DNA of 28,177 nucleotides, taken from NCBI GenBank assembly GCA_002307275.1, contig DBTX01000001.1:1-28177 (forward strand), in the 5' to 3' direction. Position 1 is the first letter of the stretch. Each line of letters starts with the position of its first letter. The notes beneath the pieces are model-generated. The model made no database searches. It saw nothing but the letters and a program-made list of their open reading frames with translations, and was not told the origin of the DNA. This DNA comes from Hungateiclostridiaceae bacterium UBA1305 (lineage in GTDB: Bacteria > Bacillota > Clostridia > Acetivibrionales > DTU013). The position numbers and the translations under genes are program-made. Positions 8,202 through 14,770 of this stretch are shown in pieces.

Positions 8202-8239
8202 ACAGGAGGGAGTTGCCATAACGGTAAACCCCATCCTGT
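8202..8239 (-). terminator. Probable terminator of the ferritin-like gene
   Basis: Minus strand: a 13-bp stem with one mismatch and one wobble (8227-8239 with 8202-8214), followed by a T-rich stretch (TTCTGTATTTT). It lies 21 bases after the stop codon. Confidence 0.55.
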
Positions 8240-8260
8240 ATCGACAGTGTCACAAATAAT

Positions 8261-8575
8261 TTACTGCATCGGAGTTTGGAAATTCTGCGCTTGCTGCTGT
8301 TGTATCTTCTGTCTCCCCTTTTCAGTGTATTCCGCTTCTTTCGGACACAGCATATAGAGAAGCTGCTGCAATTCACCTACATGACTTCTTTCCTCATCCG
8401 CAATATGATTAAGAACCTTTTTGACCTTTTCATCATTTGCTGCCATTGAATGGGCTTCATACCCGATAATCGCTTCAAGCTCGCCTGCGATATCCACCCG
8501 AAGAGCCTGTTCCAGTTCTTCACTGGACATTTTTCTTGGAACGTTCGCTACGAAAGGATTTCCTAACAGTGCCAT
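8261..8575 (-). CDS. Small ferritin-like protein of the EncFtn (encapsulated ferritin) type
   Basis: Predicted iron-binding ferroxidase of the half-ferritin kind, which forms a two-helix unit that pairs to build the iron site. It has 104 residues. Residues align without gaps with what is known of Rhodospirillum rubrum EncFtn: E32, E34, Y39, E62 and H65, in GELEAIIGYEAH and ADEERSHVGEL. EncFtn residues E31 and W38 are both G here. The C-terminus is Gln-rich (QQQQAQNFQTPMQ) and shows no encapsulin-targeting peptide, and no encapsulin gene is in the window. The start is ATG with AAGGAT upstream. The possible promoter is sigma-E-like, so a role in the sporulating cell is conceivable. It could also be named a rubrerythrin-like or demethoxyubiquinone hydroxylase-family protein; the ferritin-like fold is the firm part. 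Confidence 0.78.
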   Translation of the reverse strand: MALLGNPFVANVPRKMSSEELEQALRVDIAGELEAIIGYEAHSMAANDEKVKKVLNHIADEERSHVGELQQLLYMLCPKEAEYTEKGRQKIQQQQAQNFQTPMQ

Positions 8576-8624
8576 AAAAACACATCCTTATATAATATTT
8601 CTATTATTTTTTGCAGAGAGCAGA

Positions 8625-8654
8625 ATTATATACGGCAGTAAGCAAGAAATATGA
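8625..8654 (-). promoter_or_regulatory. Candidate promoter of the ferritin-like gene
   Basis: Minus strand: TCATATT (8648-8654), a 15-base spacer and TATATAAT (8625-8632). It resembles a sigma-E promoter (kmATATT / CATACAmT) in its -35, and contains a perfect TATAAT that sigma-A could use. Which sigma factor applies is open. Confidence 0.35.
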
Positions 8655-8692
8655 ATCTCTGAGAGAAGGTGTAATACCTCTTCTTATTAATC

Positions 8693-8727
8693 AAAAAATG
8701 AGATCCCGGAGAACTTCCAGAATCTCA
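8693..8727 (-). terminator. Terminator of tRNA-Arg
   Basis: Minus strand: a 12-bp stem (8716-8727 with 8699-8710, two wobbles), a short loop, then six T's. It lies 11 bases after the encoded CCA end. Confidence 0.88.
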
Positions 8728-8738
8728 TCTTTCATAAT

Positions 8739-8813
8739 TGGTGCCCCGGACAGGAATTGAACCCGCATCAATGGTACCGGAAACCATTACCTTATCCTTT
8801 AGGCCACCGAGGC
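8739..8813 (-). tRNA. tRNA-Arg, anticodon CCG
   Basis: A full cloverleaf of 75 bases with an encoded CCA end. The acceptor GCCTCGG pairs with CCGGGGC (one wobble). The D stem is GCCT/AGGT. The anticodon stem ATGGT/ACCAT holds the loop TTCCGGT, so the anticodon is CCG, reading CGG for arginine. The T loop is TTCAATT. A promoter and a terminator flank it, so it is a single-gene unit. Confidence 0.96.
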
Positions 8814-8840
8814 ATATGCATTTGCTCTTCAGCAATCTTA

Positions 8841-8869
8841 ATTGTATATTCAGCGCTTTATAAAGTCAA
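8841..8869 (-). promoter_or_regulatory. Promoter of tRNA-Arg
   Basis: Minus strand: TTGACT (8864-8869), a 17-base spacer, TACAAT (8841-8846). Both boxes match the sigma-A consensus at 5 of 6 positions, and the predicted start lies about 20 bases before the tRNA. Confidence 0.8.
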
Positions 8870-8948
8870 GATGAATCCTCAGCTTTTATTATCCAATTTA
8901 TCCCAATTAACGCCTTGTTTCTTCTCTAACAAATAATTAATATTATGT

Positions 8949-8977
8949 AACCTTATAATTTTGATTAACATAATATA
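8949..8977 (+). promoter_or_regulatory. Sigma-K-like sporulation promoter of the Gly-rich gene
   Basis: AACC (8949-8952), exactly 16 bases, then CATAATATA (8969-8977). This fits the sigma-K pattern mACm-N16-CATAnnnTA; the CATA -10 is also shared by sigma-E. The predicted start leaves about 24 bases to the ATG, including GGGAGG. Confidence 0.5.
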
Positions 8978-9008
8978 GAGCATACCAATACTTTTGGGAG
9001 GTTATTGA

Positions 9009-9398
9009 ATGGAAGATCAATTTAATGATATACGACCATTGGGAGATGATGACAGACCGGATGGTTTCGGCAGACCACCTTTCGGGCCACCTCCTTTCGG
9101 GCGTCCTCCTTTCGGGCGTCCTCCATATTTCTACCCATGGATGGGTTATCCCTGGTTCGGCCCGCCATGGCCTGGTGGCGGTTTTCCCGGCGGCGGCCAT
9201 CCCGGCGGTGGCTTCCCCGGTGGCGGTTTTCCCGGCGGCGGCCATCCTGGCGGTGGTTTTCCCGGCAGAGAAGATGCCGTTTACTCCTATGAAGATGACG
9301 AAAGAATCAGACCATTTTTCGGTTTCGGCAGGCCTCCATTCTTTATTAGGCCATTATTGTTCCCCTTCCTGTTTGGATTTCCCTTCTTCTGGTGGTGA
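9009..9398 (+). CDS. Low-complexity Gly/Pro/Phe-rich protein, possible spore coat component
   Basis: I do not recognise a family. The 129 residues comprise an acidic N-terminus (MEDQFNDIRPLGDDDRPDGF), tandem RPPFG units, an aromatic stretch (YFYPWMGYPWFGPPWP), tandem (F/H)PGGG units, an acidic linker (YSYEDDERIRP), and a very Phe-rich end (FPFLFGFPFFWW). The repeats also show in the DNA as 15-bp units around 9075-9125 and 9175-9270. GGGAGG precedes the ATG by seven bases, and a strong terminator follows, so this is a real single-gene unit. Composition of this kind, a sigma-K-like promoter and aromatic ends together suggest a structural protein of the spore surface. That role is inference. Overlapping long frames on both strands are by-products of the repeats. 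Confidence 0.75.
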   Translation: MEDQFNDIRPLGDDDRPDGFGRPPFGPPPFGRPPFGRPPYFYPWMGYPWFGPPWPGGGFPGGGHPGGGFPGGGFPGGGHPGGGFPGREDAVYSYEDDERIRPFFGFGRPPFFIRPLLFPFLFGFPFFWW

Positions 9399-9421
9399 AA
9401 CAGCCGATCCGAATTTGATTG

Positions 9422-9451
9422 AACAGCCTGGTAAATGCCAGGCTGTTTTTC
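9422..9451 (+). terminator. Terminator of the Gly-rich gene
   Basis: A perfect 10-bp stem (AACAGCCTGG, 9422-9431, with 9438-9447), a six-base loop and a run of T's, 23 bases after the stop codon. Confidence 0.9.
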
Positions 9452-9539
9452 TATTTTGTCCACTTGCGTAACAAATCCGGCTAAATAGGCGGATTCGGAA
9501 AATTGCGGCGCAAGAGAAGGCTTAACGCCCTTGAGATCT

Positions 9540-9872
9540 TTATTTCAGCTCTGCTTCTATTGAACCGTTGACCTCCTTCAGAGCGTTTGCGAGCAAAGTA
9601 TTGAATGCCTTCGCTGCCTTCAGATATCTGTCTATTTCCGGTACTTTTGATAATTCAGCATATTTTTTGCTCAATTGCTCCATCCTGGAAGCTGCTTCGG
9701 AAGAAGGAAGCCTGGAAGAATAGAGAGAATTCTGACTTTTGTTGAAGGCCTCCAGTTCCTGCCTAAGGGCAGGAACCCTGTCAATAGCAGTCTTAGCCTG
9801 TCTTAATTCAACAAAATCCGGGGTTCTTTTCAATTCCATCGCCAGTTCAATAGCTTTTTCCCTGATTCCCAC
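9540..9872 (-). CDS. YlbF/YmcA family regulator
   Basis: A 110-residue, all-helical protein of the Com_YlbF family (DUF964). The N-terminal pattern IREKAIELAMELKRTPDFVELRQA and the later helical stretch VPALRQELEAF are typical. In B. subtilis, YlbF, YmcA and YaaT form a complex that influences sporulation, competence, biofilm formation and RNase Y activity; whether this homologue does so is unknown, since clostridia often carry several paralogues. The start codon is GTG, chosen because AGGTGA lies six bases upstream and the protein begins at the usual place. An imperfect palindrome (9888-9914) sits immediately before the ribosome binding site. The gene stands alone between the Gly-rich gene and a repeat element. 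Confidence 0.85.
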   Translation of the reverse strand: MGIREKAIELAMELKRTPDFVELRQAKTAIDRVPALRQELEAFNKSQNSLYSSRLPSSEAASRMEQLSKKYAELSKVPEIDRYLKAAKAFNTLLANALKEVNGSIEAELK

Positions 9873-9887
9873 AGTAATTCACCTACC

Positions 9888-9914
9888 AATACAATAAGAT
9901 GCTATCATTGTATT
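9888..9914. repeat. Inverted repeat before the YlbF-family gene
   Basis: AATACAAT (9888-9895) and ATTGTATT (9907-9914) are perfect inverted arms around 11 bases. The arms end about 10 bases before the AGGTGA site, so the repeat could be an operator or an mRNA hairpin. Confidence 0.5.
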
Positions 9915-9965
9915 CTTCCGGGGCGGCACCTGTTACTTGGGAAAATGCTGCCGGAACCGGTTGTT

Positions 9966-10061
9966 ATATTGCGTTATATTGAGGCTGGTCGCAAGCAGAG
10001 CTTGCTGCTCGCCTATGCATCCCAGATGAGGACATCTTTTGCCTCGTTATTATCGCAATAT
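9966..10061. repeat. Structured intergenic repeat element, copy 1
   Basis: About 96 bp bounded by inverted ends (ATATTGCG at 9966-9973 and CGCAATAT at 10054-10061, with further inner pairing GAGGC/GCCTC). Inside is a perfect hairpin, GCAAGC-AGA-GCTTGC. The block 9981-10050 matches a second copy at 20774-20873 over most of its length, including GAGGCTGGTCGCAAGC, a shared CTTGCTGCTC block, and GCCTCGTTAT. No transposase is present. The right end supplies the last codons and the stop of the neighbouring minus-strand membrane-protein gene. Confidence 0.75.
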
Positions 10062-10718
10062 TTTGGTCAGCCAGTTCAGTATCTGCATTTCAAATACCAT
10101 TTCGAAAAGGTAACTCCAACTGAATACAATAATAAAGGTGAGCTTCCTGAATATCGGATTGAATTTAAAGAGCGTGTTTATTCCTCTGGTTATGGTAGCT
10201 GCCATCCAGATATAGATCAGCATATAAATAACCAAAGCTAGATACAACTGCCATTCAGAACTGTTTTCGGTCACATTTTCCAGGAATGTAAAATGTAAAA
10301 CCATCGACACCGGAATAATTATAAAGTGAGACATTATGTATATTTTCATTATTTTAATGGAAGTAGCAATATGCGGTATAACAGCAATTTTTTCTTCGGA
10401 AGTAGCCGAAACCATGCTGGTTTCCTTCTTCTTCATGAATTTGAAGAAGTCAAATAACGGTACGGAAACAAATATGACATCAATCAGCCCCAGAACCGCG
10501 ATCAGCAGGACCACGGCGGCAGCATTCAAATAAACAGCAGTTATTGGTTTGCCCTCGAAATGCAGCTTGTAGAATGCTGCCAAATCGGGCAGAAGCAGGT
10601 CAATTGCACCGACCAGAAGAATTCCGGCATACAGTGCAGCCCTTTTGTCAGTGAGCTTCTCAAAAAGCTGTGTGGGATATAACAATATATTAAGTAATTT
10701 GTTTTTAAAGCTGTTCAT
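10050..10718 (-). CDS. Yip1-like integral membrane protein
   Basis: A 222-residue membrane protein with about five hydrophobic segments (near 28-50, 60-88, 122-145, 155-178 and 190-212). The opening segment LLNILLYPTQLFEKLTDKRA followed by a first membrane span resembles bacterial Yip1-domain proteins, whose function is unknown. The start ATG has GGAGAG upstream. The 3' end runs into repeat element copy 1: the final codons and the TAA stop come from the element, so the original C-terminus may have been slightly different. It stands between that element and a broken ABC permease, with no clear operon partner. The Yip1 label is tentative; the membrane nature is clear. Confidence 0.7.
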   Translation of the reverse strand: MNSFKNKLLNILLYPTQLFEKLTDKRAALYAGILLVGAIDLLLPDLAAFYKLHFEGKPITAVYLNAAAVVLLIAVLGLIDVIFVSVPLFDFFKFMKKKETSMVSATSEEKIAVIPHIATSIKIMKIYIMSHFIIIPVSMVLHFTFLENVTENSSEWQLYLALVIYMLIYIWMAATITRGINTLFKFNPIFRKLTFIIVFSWSYLFEMVFEMQILNWLTKILR

Positions 10719-10748
10719 TTTAATCTCTCCATATGTTCATTATGACTG

Positions 10749-11038
10749 TCATCGTTTCAACTTCATACTAATTATAATATAACTGACAGGCATTAAAATC
10801 AATGCCATACAAAATTCCGGTTGTTCCGACTTCGTGACAATTCCTGCCGGTAATTCTTTATAATCTATCGTCATCAGCGGCTCCGGCTTCCAAAGCACTT
10901 CCGCGTACGCCATGACATCATTCCGGAAAGTCTTTCCAATAATAAACCGGAGTATCCGGACTCATCCCCGGCAACAAGCGTAATCAACAATGGTATTATA
11001 ACCATTGCGGTAAAAAAAAGTCTGTCTCCCATCATCAT
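10749..11038 (-). pseudogene. Broken ABC-2-type permease remnant
   Basis: No intact gene lies here, but coding traces do. From 11038 one frame reads MMMGDRLFFTAMVIIPLLIT, then LVAGDESGYSGLLLERLSG, which looks like the start of an ABC-2 export permease missing about 20 residues after TLVAG. A second frame takes over near 10940 and reads NDVMAYAEVLWKPEPLMTID, then YKELPAGIVTKSEQPEF and a hydrophobic end (MALILMPVSYIIISMKLKR) to a stop at 10749. I do not recognise this second piece; it may be the C-terminus of the same or a neighbouring protein. The remnant follows tetR on the same strand, where a drug-export ABC gene is often found. It shows at least one frame break and probable deletions. Confidence 0.6.
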
Positions 11039-11045
11039 TTTAAAT

Positions 11046-11678
11046 TTATAAAATGTATTTGGCGATCGCTCCGGTAAAAAAATTGATATGGGCTTTTAGC
11101 ATCTCGCGGAGTTCTTCATTCGCAGCCGGATTATCCTGATGTCCTACCTCAAAATACCTTAGATAGATAAAGAGCATAAAAGAATAGAAGGCTCTGGCCA
11201 GGGCCTTTGGATCCCCTTCCTTTATCAGGCCCTTTTTCATCATAGCTTCAAAAACTGCGCTCTGATACGTCAACGGAGTATCAATGAGCTGCTTTGTGAA
11301 GAAATCATTTGCACGCTCATTTCTAAAACGTTCAATGGACAAGATCCTCCAGATCTTCATCAACTTTGGCTCGCCGAAATACATGTTAAAATTCATCAGG
11401 CACATTTCCATGAACTCAGTCGGGTTCAATCCCTCAATATGCCGTACTGCTTCCTCCTCCGATACACTCCTGCTTTCAAACTGTTTTGAAAGATATTCAA
11501 ATATTTCATCCAGCATCTGCTGTTTACTTGCAAAATGGTTGTAAAGCGAACTCTCCTTTATTCCTACAGCTTTTGTGATTTCACGGATCGACACATCATT
11601 GAAACCTTTCATGGCAAACAGATCAATGGCAGTTTCAAGTATTCTTTCCCTGGTACCCACTTTCTCACACCCCATCAT
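11046..11678 (-). CDS. TetR family transcriptional regulator
   Basis: A DNA-binding repressor of 210 residues. The N-terminal helix-turn-helix is typical: TRERILETAIDLFAMKGFND, then VSIREITKAVGIKESSLYNH and FASKQQML. The C-terminal ligand/dimer domain is all helical and complete. The gene overlaps the end of the upstream flavin reductase gene by 14 bases, so it is translationally coupled and in the same operon. The start is not certain: ATG at 11678 or 11675, or a TTG at 11684, are all in frame, and none has a strong ribosome binding site. The palindromic operator at 12484-12532 in front of the operon is very probably its own binding site, giving autorepression. The ligand is unknown. Confidence 0.9.
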   Translation of the reverse strand: MMGCEKVGTRERILETAIDLFAMKGFNDVSIREITKAVGIKESSLYNHFASKQQMLDEIFEYLSKQFESRSVSEEEAVRHIEGLNPTEFMEMCLMNFNMYFGEPKLMKIWRILSIERFRNERANDFFTKQLIDTPLTYQSAVFEAMMKKGLIKEGDPKALARAFYSFMLFIYLRYFEVGHQDNPAANEELREMLKAHINFFTGAIAKYIL

Positions 11679-12453
11679 ATCCAAGATAGACTTTTTTCAT
11701 AAAACTTTTTGCTATCCAGGCAATAAACCACACTAAGACTTTTTTAAAGATTCCGATCTTAACCGGATAATAATAGCTCTTGTCCAAAAGCCCTTTTGAA
11801 GTCCACCAGTCAAAGTCCACCGCTATGGACCCCTTGCAGGCCACTGCGTTCATCTTCCATATGTTAAACATCATGAGCTGGTTTATGCCAGGGGAAGGCA
11901 GCGCTGCATCCCCTATTGCCCTGAGAAAAATCTCTGCCTTCTTTTTATAATTCTTATCGCACTTCTCTTTATATCTTGGTGTCAGAGATTCATAATGCGG
12001 AACACCGAGTTCCCCCGTCCATATACCACCCCAGCTCTGCACATTCATTTTCAAAGCTCTGAAGACGTCCTTGAACATGCCTCCTCCTGTGGATATGCCG
12101 AAAAATTTGACACCGAACATTTCCGGCCTGTGCCACAGGTAGGAATAATAATCCAGGAACTTTTTCATAAGCGCAGTAACCTGCTGATTGTAGACCGGCG
12201 AAGCCAGAATCACTGCGTCGGCAGTAAGCATCCTTTTCTGCAGCTCGCCGACCTTGCCGGATTCCCTGCAAAACTCCTGCCCCTTGAAAATGCAGTTGTG
12301 ACAGCCGGTACAGTCCCGAAATTCCATTTTGCCAAGCATCACATATTCGATTTCGACCTCTTCTTTTTTTTTCAAGGCTGCCTCGAAATCAGACACTACC
12401 CGATAGGTTTCGCCCTTTCTCGGACTTCCAATAACAGCTAAAATTTTCTTCAT
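11665..12453 (-). CDS. NAD(P)H-dependent FMN reductase / flavodoxin-fold protein with Cys cluster
   Basis: A 262-residue flavoprotein of the NADPH-dependent FMN reductase family. Visible are the phosphate-binding loop GSPRKGET (9-16), ASPVYNQQVTALMKKFLDYY and the FGISTGGG loop. A cysteine cluster (C48, C51, C54, C62 in DCTGCHNCIFKGQEFC) resembles the iron-sulfur flavoprotein type, where such cysteines can bind a 4Fe-4S cluster. The C-terminus adds about 70 residues, including a hydrophobic helix near 235-255 (KKVLVWFIAWIAKSFMKK), which may contact the membrane. It is the first gene of the operon with tetR and lies directly under the 49-bp palindrome, so it is probably derepressed by the TetR ligand. 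The substrate is unknown; detoxification of quinones or nitro compounds is only a guess. Confidence 0.88.
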   Translation of the reverse strand: MKKILAVIGSPRKGETYRVVSDFEAALKKKEEVEIEYVMLGKMEFRDCTGCHNCIFKGQEFCRESGKVGELQKRMLTADAVILASPVYNQQVTALMKKFLDYYSYLWHRPEMFGVKFFGISTGGGMFKDVFRALKMNVQSWGGIWTGELGVPHYESLTPRYKEKCDKNYKKKAEIFLRAIGDAALPSPGINQLMMFNIWKMNAVACKGSIAVDFDWWTSKGLLDKSYYYPVKIGIFKKVLVWFIAWIAKSFMKKVYLGYDGV

Positions 12454-12483
12454 CCTTTTCTACCTCTCATATACTGCAAGCCG

Positions 12484-12532
12484 GCCAAACTAACACTTGT
12501 TAGTATTATATACTAACAAGTGTTAGTTTGGC
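12484..12532. promoter_or_regulatory. 49-bp perfect palindrome, predicted TetR operator
   Basis: Two 23-bp arms (12484-12506 and 12510-12532) are perfect inverted repeats around three bases. Each arm contains the inner near-palindrome ACTAACACTTGTTAGT or its complement, so the site looks like two head-to-head TetR operators. It covers the -10 box and spacer of the flavin reductase/tetR promoter. Confidence 0.85.
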
Positions 12533-12534
12533 AA
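12505..12534 (-). promoter_or_regulatory. Promoter of the flavin reductase-tetR operon
   Basis: Minus strand: TTGCCA (12529-12534), an 18-base spacer and a perfect TATAAT (12505-12510). The -10 lies at the centre of the palindrome, so repressor binding would exclude polymerase. Confidence 0.75.
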
Positions 12535-12553
12535 TATGAAAATATCCGATGAA

Positions 12554-12582
12554 TTGAAAAATGTTATACTATGCTATATACT
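12554..12582 (+). promoter_or_regulatory. Promoter of manA
   Basis: TTGAAA (12554-12559), a 17-base spacer and TATACT (12577-12582). It lies only 22 bases from the TetR operator, facing the other way, so some cross-talk is possible. Confidence 0.65.
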
Positions 12583-12661
12583 AATTCACATAGGTATACC
12601 TGATGGAAAAACGCTTCCCGGACTTCCGAATTGCAGCAGCCGGGCTAAATAAGGAGATCAC

Positions 12662-13726
12662 ATGTTATATCCATTAAAATTCGAACCGCTATATAAAGAT
12701 TATGTCTGGGGTGGAAGAAATCTGAGCCTGCTTGGTAAAACTCTACCCGACGAAGGAATTGTGGCTGAGAGCTGGGAGGTGTCCTGCCACAAAAACGGCT
12801 CAAGTATAGTAGCAAACGGAGAATTTCAGGGTATTCCGCTTCCTGATCTGATTCAGCGTTTCGGAAGAAAAATCATCGGCGATTCACTGCCGCAAAAAGA
12901 TGTGGAAAAATTCCCTCTGCTTGTCAAATTAATTGATGCTCAGAACAATCTGTCCGTTCAGGTCCATCCGGATGATGCTTTTGCAAATAAGAATGAAAAT
13001 GGTGAGTACGGTAAAAATGAAATGTGGTACATCATCAGCGCAAAGCAGGGCGCCAGGCTCGTCTATGATGTCGTTCCAGGCACCACCAGGGAAACGCTTG
13101 CCGCTGCTATAGCCGAAAACAGAGTGGAAGCTTGCCTTAAGACCGTCGATGTATTTGCCGGCGACGTCATTAATATCCCGGCAGGGCTGGTGCATGCAAT
13201 AGGCAGAGGTATCGTGCTCGCCGAGGTTCAGCAGAATTCCGACACCACATACAGAGTGTACGATTACGGACGTACCGGACGTGCCCTTCATATCGAAAAA
13301 GCCCTTAATGTCATCGATTTTAATTCAGCAGGACGTCCGAACAAATATACCGGACTTGAAATAATCCTTGGGCAGAACTGTTCCAGAAGAATCGTTATTG
13401 CAAATAACTATTTTTGCACTGAGGTATACCATATTTCAGGTAAGATTAACGAGAATGCAGATGGGAGCAAATTCTATATCTACACCTTCACAGCAGGAAG
13501 CGGGAGCATTTCCTGGAAGGACGGAAAAATGGACGTCAGTGCGGGGTTGTCACTGCTAATACCGGCTTCAATGGGCGAATACTCCTTTTCCGGAGACTTT
13601 ACCGCATTGAAATCATATATACCGGACCTTGAATCCGACATAATAAAGCCTTTGTTGAATGCCGGCAAGTCCTTACAGGAAATCAAATCTGAAATTGGCG
13701 GGCTCGCAGACGCGTTAAAATTATAA
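12662..13726 (+). CDS. manA: Mannose-6-phosphate isomerase, class I
   Basis: Zinc enzyme that interconverts mannose 6-phosphate and fructose 6-phosphate; cytoplasmic. It has 354 residues, the size of the short Firmicutes form. The metal ligands are present: Q100 and H102 in VQVHPDD, E120 in KNEMWYI, and H178 in IPAGLVHAIG. The following QQNSDTTYRVYDYGR stretch is also a family signature. The start has AAGGAG six bases before the ATG and a good promoter 80-100 bases upstream. It stands alone, divergent from the tetR operon. It would feed mannose into glycolysis or supply mannose 6-phosphate for GDP-mannose and glycan synthesis. Confidence 0.95.
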   Translation: MLYPLKFEPLYKDYVWGGRNLSLLGKTLPDEGIVAESWEVSCHKNGSSIVANGEFQGIPLPDLIQRFGRKIIGDSLPQKDVEKFPLLVKLIDAQNNLSVQVHPDDAFANKNENGEYGKNEMWYIISAKQGARLVYDVVPGTTRETLAAAIAENRVEACLKTVDVFAGDVINIPAGLVHAIGRGIVLAEVQQNSDTTYRVYDYGRTGRALHIEKALNVIDFNSAGRPNKYTGLEIILGQNCSRRIVIANNYFCTEVYHISGKINENADGSKFYIYTFTAGSGSISWKDGKMDVSAGLSLLIPASMGEYSFSGDFTALKSYIPDLESDIIKPLLNAGKSLQEIKSEIGGLADALKL

Positions 13727-13995
13727 AGGAATTACGTTGAATTGTTATAACGCATCGGTTCAAAAGAAAATTTTTTGATTGTAGAAAAATTGATCACTGC
13801 TCATACTTTATATGTTGCGTATACTTTATATCGTGTAAATATTCTAATATATGAGACCCCTGAATAGTTACAATTGATGCGATGCGATTTTTTTTATCTC
13901 ATTCATGAATACTTCTTCCATTTCTTTCATTATGTGATATAATCAACTAGTCCAATTAATATTCCAATAAAGTAATGTAATTGAGGTTTTGATAA

Positions 13996-14763
13996 ATGAA
14001 TAAAGCAAGAAACGGATTCCCTTCCGCCAGATTGTCGTTCATCGTAACCGTTGGTATCTTTTGCAGCATCGTTGCATTCCTAATTCTCAATACTCTTACA
14101 AAAGAAAGCTACATATGGAAGAACGCATTAATTTCTATATTTGCAGGTGCGCTGATAATTACCTCCTCAGAGGTTGTCCTCCTTCATGCCCTCTATACAA
14201 GAACAAGCAATGCAATGATAAAGCTGAAGGAACAATCTTCGATGGACAGACTTACAGAGCTGTATAACAGAAGCTATCTCGAACCATTCCTTGAAGGGAA
14301 GGTAGATGCTGCGAAGCGGGAGAACCAACAGATCAGCGTAATGATGGTCGATATGGATCATTTCAAGGAGATCAACGACACTTACGGGCATGTTGTAGGT
14401 GATACCGTTTTGGTTATCTTCGCTCAGGTCATCTTGAAGTGTCTGCGGAAAACTGACATTATCGCTCGTTACGGGGGAGACGAATTCATCGTGGTACTCC
14501 CCAACACAGATACCGATACTGCCAGTTCGGTGGCAGACAGAATAAGGAATGAAGTTTCAGAAACATACATACCTCCTGTTGACAATGTTCTCATATCCTC
14601 TATCCACTGCAGCATAGGGATTTCGAACTTCCCCGAACTCTGCGACAGCAAAAACATGCTTATCAAAACCTCTGACCATGCATTGTATATGGCAAAACGC
14701 TCCGGAAGAAATTGCACGAAGGTATATAAGGCTGAACCCGCACTAGGCTGTATGGAATCGTGA
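13996..14763 (+). CDS. Membrane-bound GGDEF diguanylate cyclase
   Basis: Makes cyclic di-GMP from two GTP. It has 255 residues: two membrane segments (about 12-32 and 43-65) separated by a very short loop, a short linker, then a GGDEF domain from about residue 80. The active site is intact (RYGGDEF, 158-164), and an allosteric product-inhibition site RxxD (RKTD, 151-154) lies five residues before it, as required. There is no sizeable sensor domain, so the signal is unclear. The start has GAGG nine bases upstream of the ATG; a TATAAT lies at 13938-13943 with a poor -35. The 269-base gap before it (13727-13995) holds only AT-rich sequence and a twice-repeated TACTTTATAT. An HD-GYP protein and a PilZ protein in the window could act on the same second messenger. 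Confidence 0.93.
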   Translation: MNKARNGFPSARLSFIVTVGIFCSIVAFLILNTLTKESYIWKNALISIFAGALIITSSEVVLLHALYTRTSNAMIKLKEQSSMDRLTELYNRSYLEPFLEGKVDAAKRENQQISVMMVDMDHFKEINDTYGHVVGDTVLVIFAQVILKCLRKTDIIARYGGDEFIVVLPNTDTDTASSVADRIRNEVSETYIPPVDNVLISSIHCSIGISNFPELCDSKNMLIKTSDHALYMAKRSGRNCTKVYKAEPALGCMES

Positions 14764-14770
14764 TCTATGA

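Noticed and set aside
8943..9471. Overlapping frames on both strands around the Gly-rich gene
   Set aside because: They arise from the GC-rich repeats. Only the frame at 9009-9398 has a promoter, a ribosome binding site and a stop just before the terminator.
9474..9495. Terminator for the YlbF-family gene
   Set aside because: AATCCG/CGGATT form only a 6-bp stem and the following sequence is not T-rich.
9945..10241. 98-codon plus-strand frame
   Set aside because: Its first third is the repeat element (a similar peptide appears from copy 2 at 20765), and the rest is antisense to the Yip1-like gene. It looks like a by-product of the repeat.
13727..13995. Riboswitch or small gene before the GGDEF gene
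   Set aside because: AT-rich sequence with a short direct repeat only; no conserved core, no open frame with a ribosome binding site.
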